A stretch of 45,985 nucleotides of DNA, taken from SIG440 sp045586925. Its GTDB lineage: Bacteria > Bacillota > Clostridia > Monoglobales > Monoglobaceae. The stretch spans positions 1-45,985 of the forward strand of contig JAZNBG010000031.1 in the NCBI GenBank assembly GCA_045586925.1. The letters are read 5' to 3'. The position numbers were made by a program, and so were the translations under genes. The notes under the pieces were generated by a model. It was given only the letters and a program-made list of their open reading frames with translations, ran no database searches and was not told the origin of the DNA. This document shows positions 41,740 to 45,985 of the stretch, piece after piece. The first letter of the stretch is position 1. Each line of letters starts with the position of its first letter.

Positions 41740-42636
41740 ATGAAAAAAATTCAATCACTTGGAATACTTCTGATGACAGCAATGATATGGGGATTTGCAT
41801 TTGTTGCTCAAAGGGTAGGTGCAGATTTTGTTGGTGCATTTACTTTTAACGGTGTGCGTTTTAGTTTGGGTGCTCTTTCGCTTATTCCTGTGATAATGAT
41901 TTTTGAAAAGCGTGAAGCAGAACACTTAATTCACAAGCAAAAATTACGTTTAACAATATTTGTAGGACTTGCTGCAGGAGTGATACTTTTTATTGCATCA
42001 GCGTTGCAACAGATTGGTATTGAAATTACGGGCAGCGCAGGCAAGGCGGGATTTATAACCGGACTTTACACCGTTCTTGTGCCCATCTTCGGAATTTTTC
42101 TTAAAAAGAAAACAAACATTAATATATGGATTGGTGCCTTGTTTGCTGTTGTAGGTATGTTTTTGCTTTGCATAAACGAAAAATGGCAGATAAGCTACGG
42201 CGATGCAGTTTTGCTGTGCAATTCGGTATTCTGGGCGTTTCATATTTTGATTATTGACCGTTTTGTCAATTCTATTTATTCTATACGGTTTGCTATGACG
42301 CAGTTTGCGGTCTGTGGTATTCTGGGTTTGATTTTTGCCATTGCGGGCGAGACGATAACTTTCGAGGGCTTAAAGGCGGCTGCTGTACCCATTTTGTATG
42401 GTGGACTTATGTCGGTTGGTGTTGCGTATACTTGCCAGATTATTGGGCAGAAGAATGCTGACCCAACCTATGCATCCATCATTCTTTCAACCGAGTCGAT
42501 GTTCAGCGCAATAGGCGGAGCAATAATTCTGCACGAGGTTATGACAGGCAGAGGCTATGTGGGGTGTGTGTGTATTTTTATTGGTATAATTGTGTCACAG
42601 CTTGCACCCAAAAAGTTGAAAAAGCCTTTAGAATAG
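41740..42636 (+). CDS. EamA-family (DMT) transporter
   Basis: The 298-residue protein has ten membrane segments in two EamA halves (GILLMTAMIWGFAFVAQRVG; VAYTCQIIGQKNADPTYASI). The family exports amino acids, metabolites or drugs; the substrate is not known. AAGGAGC precedes the ATG. It follows a structured leader and a strong promoter. Its reading frame runs in-frame into the sigG remnant after the TAG. Confidence 0.92.
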   Translation: MKKIQSLGILLMTAMIWGFAFVAQRVGADFVGAFTFNGVRFSLGALSLIPVIMIFEKREAEHLIHKQKLRLTIFVGLAAGVILFIASALQQIGIEITGSAGKAGFITGLYTVLVPIFGIFLKKKTNINIWIGALFAVVGMFLLCINEKWQISYGDAVLLCNSVFWAFHILIIDRFVNSIYSIRFAMTQFAVCGILGLIFAIAGETITFEGLKAAAVPILYGGLMSVGVAYTCQIIGQKNADPTYASIILSTESMFSAIGGAIILHEVMTGRGYVGCVCIFIGIIVSQLAPKKLKKPLE

Positions 42637-43149
42637 CTGTTTCCCCAAATGACAGCGGTGCCGATGATTGTCGGGGAAATACGCAGGTATCTTCGTGACA
42701 ACACATCAATACGTGTCAGCCGCTCACTTCGCGATACTGCATACAAGGCTCTTTCAGCAAAGGAGCGGCTTATAAACAAGAATTCAAAGGAGCCAACTAT
42801 TGAAGAAATAGCTGCAGAAATGGGTATGAAGCGGGAGGAAGTATCCAATGCTCTTGATGCTATTATGGATCCGGTTTCGCTTTTTGAACCTGTGTATCAT
42901 GATGGCGGCGATGCTGTATTTGTAATGGATCAGGTTAAGGATGAAAAAAACATTGATGATTCATGGCTTCAGGAGATTTCAATTAAAGAGGCAATGAAAC
43001 ACTTAAATCATCGCGAGCAGAATATACTCAGAATGAGGTTTTTTATAGGCAAAACCCAGATGGAAATTGCCAATGAAATAGGAATTTCGCAGGCACAGGT
43101 TTCAAGGCTTGAAAAGAATGCTCTGGGGCATATGAAAAAATATTTATAG
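42637..43149 (+). pseudogene. sigG: Sporulation sigma factor SigG, N-terminally truncated remnant
   Basis: From ATG 42649, 166 residues match SigG from just after region 2 onward: AVPMIVGEIRRYLRDNTSIR, VSRSLRDTAYKALSAKERL, the SigG-type stretch DPVSLFEPVYHDGGDAVFV, and region 4 MRFFIGKTQMEIANEIGISQ plus AQVSRLEKNALGHM. About 95 N-terminal residues (regions 1.2 to 2.3, core binding and -10 recognition) are missing, and no ribosome binding site precedes the ATG. The remaining part is clean, without stops, so the loss is probably recent or the fragment is under some constraint. The upstream neighbour EamA is fused to the break point with only 12 bases between. Confidence 0.8.
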
Positions 43150-43161
43150 TTTTAGCCTATA

Positions 43162-43184
43162 GAGGCGGGGTTTCACTTCGCCTC
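43162..43184 (+). terminator. Hairpin after the sigG remnant
   Basis: GAGGCG (43162-43167) pairs with CGCCTC (43179-43184). No T run follows, so the function is unclear. Confidence 0.4.
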
Positions 43185-43212
43185 ACAAATTATACATAAA
43201 GCAGGTGTTAGT

Positions 43213-44316
43213 TTGATAAAAAGATTTTTTCTTAAAAACGAGGTAATGTGCATTGCAATTCTGGCAGCGGTAATAACCTCAATATTTGTACCGCCCGACA
43301 GTGAATATCTGGGATATTTTGATTTTAAAACATTGACCTGTCTTTTTTGCACACTTGCGGTTGTTTGTGCACTGAAAAATATTTACTTTTTCAGGATTAT
43401 TGCCAGCGAGATTGTTAAGGTTTTTAAGACAACAAGGTCAGCGGTTATCGCTCTTGTATACATAACATTTATAGGCTCAATGCTGATTGCAAACGATATG
43501 GCTCTTATTACGTTTCTGCCTTTGGGATACTATGTTCTTACCTCAACCGAAAATGAGGAGTATATGGGCTTTACGTTTATTATGCAGAACATCGCGGCAA
43601 ACCTTGGCGGAATGCTGACACCCTTTGGTAATCCTCAAAACCTGTATCTTTACAGCTATTTTAACATCCCTACGGGTGAATTTGTCAGGATTATGTTTTT
43701 GCCATTTATTGTTTCGATTATTCTGATAACACTTTGTTGTTTCAGGGTGGACAATAAAGAACTTAAAATTGAAAATGCTTATGACAAAAAGCTTGAATGG
43801 AAGAGGACATCCATTTACCTTTTGCTGTTTGCTTTTTCAATCTTGATTGTGTTCAGAACGGTTTCATATATCTGGGGACTTGTTGTTATACCCACAGCTT
43901 TGTATTTTCTTGACCGAAAGGCGCTTAAAAAGGTGGATTATTCGCTGCTTATGACATTTTGTGCGTTTTTTATTTTTGCAGGAAATATGTCAAGAATCCC
44001 GGCGATAAGTAAATTCCTTGGATGGCTTATCGAAAAAAACACTTTGCTTTTTGGTGTGCTGTCGTGCCAGTTTATCAGCAACGTGCCAAGTGCAATATTG
44101 CTTTCACGGTTTACCGAAAATTACCCACAGCTGCTTGTTGCGGTAAACATAGGCGGGGCAGGTACTTTAATTGCGTCCCTTGCAAGTCTTATAACATTTC
44201 GTGAATTTGTGAAGCGTGAACCAGAACATTCAAAAGATTATATAAAGCAGTTTTCACTGTATAATTTTGGGATTTTGTTAATACTGATAGTGTTAATGAA
44301 TGTTGTTATGAACTAA
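43213..44316 (+). CDS. SLC13/ArsB-like anion permease
   Basis: The start is TTG 43213, preceded by GCAGGTG. The 367-residue membrane protein has about ten segments. Two signature-like sites are NDMALITFLPLGYYVL and QNIAANLGGMLTPFGNPQNLYL in the first half, with SNVPSAILLSRF in the second half. These resemble the SNT-like and N-P-Q-N motifs of the ion transporter superfamily (CitM/SLC13/ArsB), whose members carry dicarboxylates, citrate, arsenite or Na+/H+. The substrate is open. Confidence 0.85.
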   Translation: MIKRFFLKNEVMCIAILAAVITSIFVPPDSEYLGYFDFKTLTCLFCTLAVVCALKNIYFFRIIASEIVKVFKTTRSAVIALVYITFIGSMLIANDMALITFLPLGYYVLTSTENEEYMGFTFIMQNIAANLGGMLTPFGNPQNLYLYSYFNIPTGEFVRIMFLPFIVSIILITLCCFRVDNKELKIENAYDKKLEWKRTSIYLLLFAFSILIVFRTVSYIWGLVVIPTALYFLDRKALKKVDYSLLMTFCAFFIFAGNMSRIPAISKFLGWLIEKNTLLFGVLSCQFISNVPSAILLSRFTENYPQLLVAVNIGGAGTLIASLASLITFREFVKREPEHSKDYIKQFSLYNFGILLILIVLMNVVMN

Positions 44317-44353
44317 AAGTTTTGTAAAAGATTTGAAAAAAGTGTAAAAGTTC

Positions 44354-44382
44354 TTGACAATTATGTTGATTGTTGTTATAAT
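44354..44382 (+). promoter_or_regulatory. Perfect consensus promoter of tRNA-Leu
   Basis: TTGACA (44354-44359), a 17-bp spacer and TATAAT (44377-44382): the exact sigma-A consensus, 18 bases before the tRNA. Confidence 0.95.
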
Positions 44383-44400
44383 ATTTAAGCAATATAATCT

Positions 44401-44484
44401 GCGCCCGTGGCGGAATTGGCAGACGCGCTAGACTTAGGATCTAGTGTCAATGACGTGGGAGTTCAAGTCTCTTCGGGCGCACCA
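44401..44484 (+). tRNA. tRNA-Leu (anticodon TAG)
   Basis: Acceptor GCGCCCG pairs with CGGGCGC, with an encoded ACCA end. The anticodon stem CTAGA/TCTAG encloses CTTAGGA (anticodon TAG). A long variable arm (TGTCAATGACGTGGGA) and the T loop GTTCAAGTC are present. 84 nt, intact. Confidence 0.96.
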
Positions 44485-44485
44485 G

Positions 44486-44517
44486 AAAAAGCGACTTGTT
44501 TCGACAAGTCGCTTTTT
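44486..44517 (+). terminator. Terminator of tRNA-Leu
   Basis: AAAAAGCGACTTG (44486-44498) pairs with CAAGTCGCTTTTT (44505-44517) around TTTCGA. Confidence 0.9.
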
Positions 44518-44518
44518 C

Positions 44519-44697
44519 AATGAAATTTGCCTGCGGCAAGTGAAATAGCTCCGCTATGAAATACACTTCGTGTATGAAATATTGCTACGCAATATGAAAA
44601 GGCAAATTTTATTTCACATTTTTCTATAAAGAAAAATATTTCATAATCCGTCAGGATTATTTCATATCAACGAAGTTGATATTTCACTAAAAACTAA
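44519..44697. repeat. Array of perfect hairpins separated by TGAAAT / ATTTCA
   Basis: Left half: TGAAAT then TTGCC TGC GGCAA, ATAGC TCC GCTAT, ATACAC TTCG TGTAT, ATATTGC TAC GCAATAT, each separated by TGAAA(T). A middle segment carries GGCAAATTTTATTTC, which pairs with GAAATTTGCC of the left end. Right half: ATTTTTC TATAAA GAAAAAT, ATAATCC GTCA GGATTAT, ATATCAAC GAA GTTGATAT, separated by ATTTCA, the reverse complement of the left spacer. The whole array is therefore a palindrome of palindromes. It is not a CRISPR: spacers are constant and the hairpins vary. It is noncoding and sits between tRNA-Leu and an AT-rich gene. Confidence 0.85.
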
Positions 44698-44723
44698 AAC
44701 ACATCATTATTGTTCTGATTTGC

Positions 44724-44770
44724 AAAAAAAGCGAATGATTTAGATGACATATCTTTATCATTCGGGTTTT
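44724..44770 (+). terminator. Possible terminator hairpin
   Basis: CGAATGAT (44732-44739) pairs with ATCATTCG (44757-44764). A 7-A run before and a T run after extend the stem. It isolates the next promoter. Confidence 0.5.
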
Positions 44771-44774
44771 TATT

Positions 44775-44803
44775 TTGACTTTTCCTCATAGCTATGCTAT
44801 AAT
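44775..44803 (+). promoter_or_regulatory. Promoter of the AT-rich gene at the right edge
   Basis: TTGACT (44775-44780), a 17-bp spacer and TATAAT (44798-44803), then GAGGTGG before ATG 44823. Confidence 0.85.
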
Positions 44804-44822
44804 TATTTTGAGGTGGTATAAT

Positions 44823-45985
44823 ATGGATTTTATTAAATTTGTTGAACAAATCCCCAATATTACAATAGCAAAACGAGTTGCATCAGCTTATGTTGCCGAT
44901 TACAGACGATTAGAACTTGATGAGATTAAAGATTTTTTAAAGAAAACGGCTAAGCAATATACCTCTTTTGAAAATATTAGTAATAGATTAGAAGAAATTA
45001 AACTTGATTCAAATCGTGCAGTAAGGATTATCGCACCAATTTTATTGCGTGATTATTTGTTAAATCAGGATGACTTTATTTCATCTACCAAAGATACTGA
45101 CTCTGCGGTTTTAAACTATGAAAAATCTATTGTTGATGAATCAAACAATTTTGATGAAAGCAAGATATCAAAAGATTTTGCATTATTTAAGCATATGATA
45201 GATGCTGCATGGGCACACAATGACGATATTTCGGTTGATGAGAAAAATCTGTTGGAAACATTAAGAAAATATCTTTCAATTTCCATTAAAGAATTTCATA
45301 TGCTTGAGGCTAAATCAGGAAGATTCCCGATGCTTGAAAATGCTTTACATACCTATGATGATATAGAAGACGCAAGAAAAGTATTACAGTCAAAGGGTTT
45401 AATTGTGGCGATAAAGAACTCTGATGGAGTTATGTGTGATATGATACCTGATGATATAGCTAAATGTATTAGAAAATATTATAATATTGAAATACGAGCA
45501 TACGGTTATGAGAAACTTGTTGATTATGTAATTAAGAAAACAAAAAAACAGTATCTTATTGATATCGTAAATAAAGCAAGTCAATATTTTTCAAAGGCTA
45601 AAATTGAAATATCAAATAATCCTACTGTAAATGATTTAAAAGACATTATCTTGAAATCTATACAACCTTCTAATTTAATTGGTGGATTTTCGCCACGAGA
45701 TGGCCTTGATGTCACGATGTTGTCAGCGTGGTGCGGTGATATAGGGCTAAATGTATCAGGCAATAAAGTTGCGTTAATTGATAGGATTCTCGAATACTAT
45801 GATTCAATGAGAAGAATAGAAATTAAAACGGAAGATGAAAGAGAAAAACTTATTGCGTTTTATAATCAACTTGCAAATAGAGATTTGAAAAATTTGAGAG
45901 CAAATAATATCATTGAAAAAGATTTACAATGTGAACATTTATTTGAAGATGCAACGAATTATTTGTTTGAAAAAATGTTATTAAA
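44823..45985 (+). CDS. Partial protein with TerB-like and SAP-like regions (runs off the window)
   Basis: The frame is open from ATG 44823, with GAGGTGG upstream, to the window end, giving 387 residues without a stop. Residues ~116-165 (FKHMIDAAWAHNDDISVDEK, then LLETLRKYLSIS and EFHMLEAKSGRFP) resemble a TerB-type acidic helical domain. Residues ~296-328 (VTMLSAWCGDIGLNVSGNKV and LIDRILEYYD) fit a SAP DNA-binding helix-turn-helix. The rest is charged, helical and not recognised. The coding sequence is visibly more AT-rich than the genes to its left. A SAP domain on a long protein beside a tRNA fits an accessory, possibly DNA-acting or defence function (inference). The C-terminal part needed to decide is outside the window. 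Confidence 0.75.
   Translation, partial: MDFIKFVEQIPNITIAKRVASAYVADYRRLELDEIKDFLKKTAKQYTSFENISNRLEEIKLDSNRAVRIIAPILLRDYLLNQDDFISSTKDTDSAVLNYEKSIVDESNNFDESKISKDFALFKHMIDAAWAHNDDISVDEKNLLETLRKYLSISIKEFHMLEAKSGRFPMLENALHTYDDIEDARKVLQSKGLIVAIKNSDGVMCDMIPDDIAKCIRKYYNIEIRAYGYEKLVDYVIKKTKKQYLIDIVNKASQYFSKAKIEISNNPTVNDLKDIILKSIQPSNLIGGFSPRDGLDVTMLSAWCGDIGLNVSGNKVALIDRILEYYDSMRRIEIKTEDEREKLIAFYNQLANRDLKNLRANNIIEKDLQCEHLFEDATNYLFEKMLL

Noticed and set aside
44519..44697. CRISPR array
   Set aside because: The constant part is only 5-6 bases and the variable parts are perfect palindromes; there is no 25-35 base repeat and no cas gene.

Overview
The window looks like a chromosomal segment of a low-to-moderate-GC Gram-positive Clostridia member, probably an uncultured gut lineage. 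The evidence is the gene content: an hprK / PHP-phosphatase / murB / whiA / dnaE block, HrcA-type CIRCE control of groES-groEL, a CarD-like factor beside ispD-ispF, a type III pantothenate kinase, a sigma-G remnant, sigma-A promoters with 17-bp spacers, and strong GGAGG-type ribosome binding sites. No phage structural gene, transposase or CRISPR array was seen. Genus-level placement is inference. Layout: 1-144 is the tail of a GNAT acetyltransferase. 231-5192 looks like a small catabolic locus: metal-dependent amidohydrolase, AraC-family regulator, MFS transporter and ceramidase-like amidase. The last gene has an elaborate folded leader ending in an H-type pseudoknot. 5309-8200 is a three-gene block (Cys-rich membrane protein, malic enzyme, DUF4430 lipoprotein) bracketed by two inverted copies of a ~150-bp hairpin-rich repeat. 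8225-8382 holds tRNA-Thr and tRNA-Asp on the minus strand. 8565-15558 is the hprK-PHP-murB-whiA-dnaE cluster, with rapZ and yvcK missing from between murB and whiA. 15576-20281 carries a cation-efflux pump, a ribosome hibernation factor, a CapA-like lipoprotein and a secreted stalk-domain protein. 20343-21832 is a compact regulatory module: an S24-type repressor, a divergent operator-rich promoter, a 44-residue membrane peptide, and a convergent small glycosyltransferase-like gene. 21916-27658 is mostly housekeeping: a DivIVA-like protein, cysteine desulfurase and ThiI (tRNA thiolation and thiamine), a CinA C-terminal domain protein, TcdA, a putative pantothenate ECF S-component and CoaX. 27773-30018 is a polar amino acid ABC importer with a terminator after the binding-protein gene. 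30161-32223 is groES-groEL with a perfect CIRCE. 32297-38081 is a minus-strand run (ygiQ-like, folD, radA, carD-like, ispD, ispF), with ygiQ and folD overlapping by 122 bp. 38246-44316 returns to the plus strand: ACT protein, DUF711, DUF896, an ECF sigma/anti-sigma pair, an EamA transporter with a structured leader, a sigG remnant and an SLC13-like permease. A tRNA-Leu gene at 44401-44484 is followed by an array of perfect hairpins separated by TGAAAT / ATTTCA. An AT-rich gene with TerB-like and SAP-like regions then runs off the right edge. That junction looks like the left edge of an accessory island. The most unusual signals are non-coding: the pseudoknot leader at 3664-3834, the inverted structured repeats with compensatory base changes, the three-way-junction leader at 41527-41739, and the hairpin array at 44519-44697. 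All motif, pairing and promoter calls were made by eye; family assignments are from recognised motifs, not searches.
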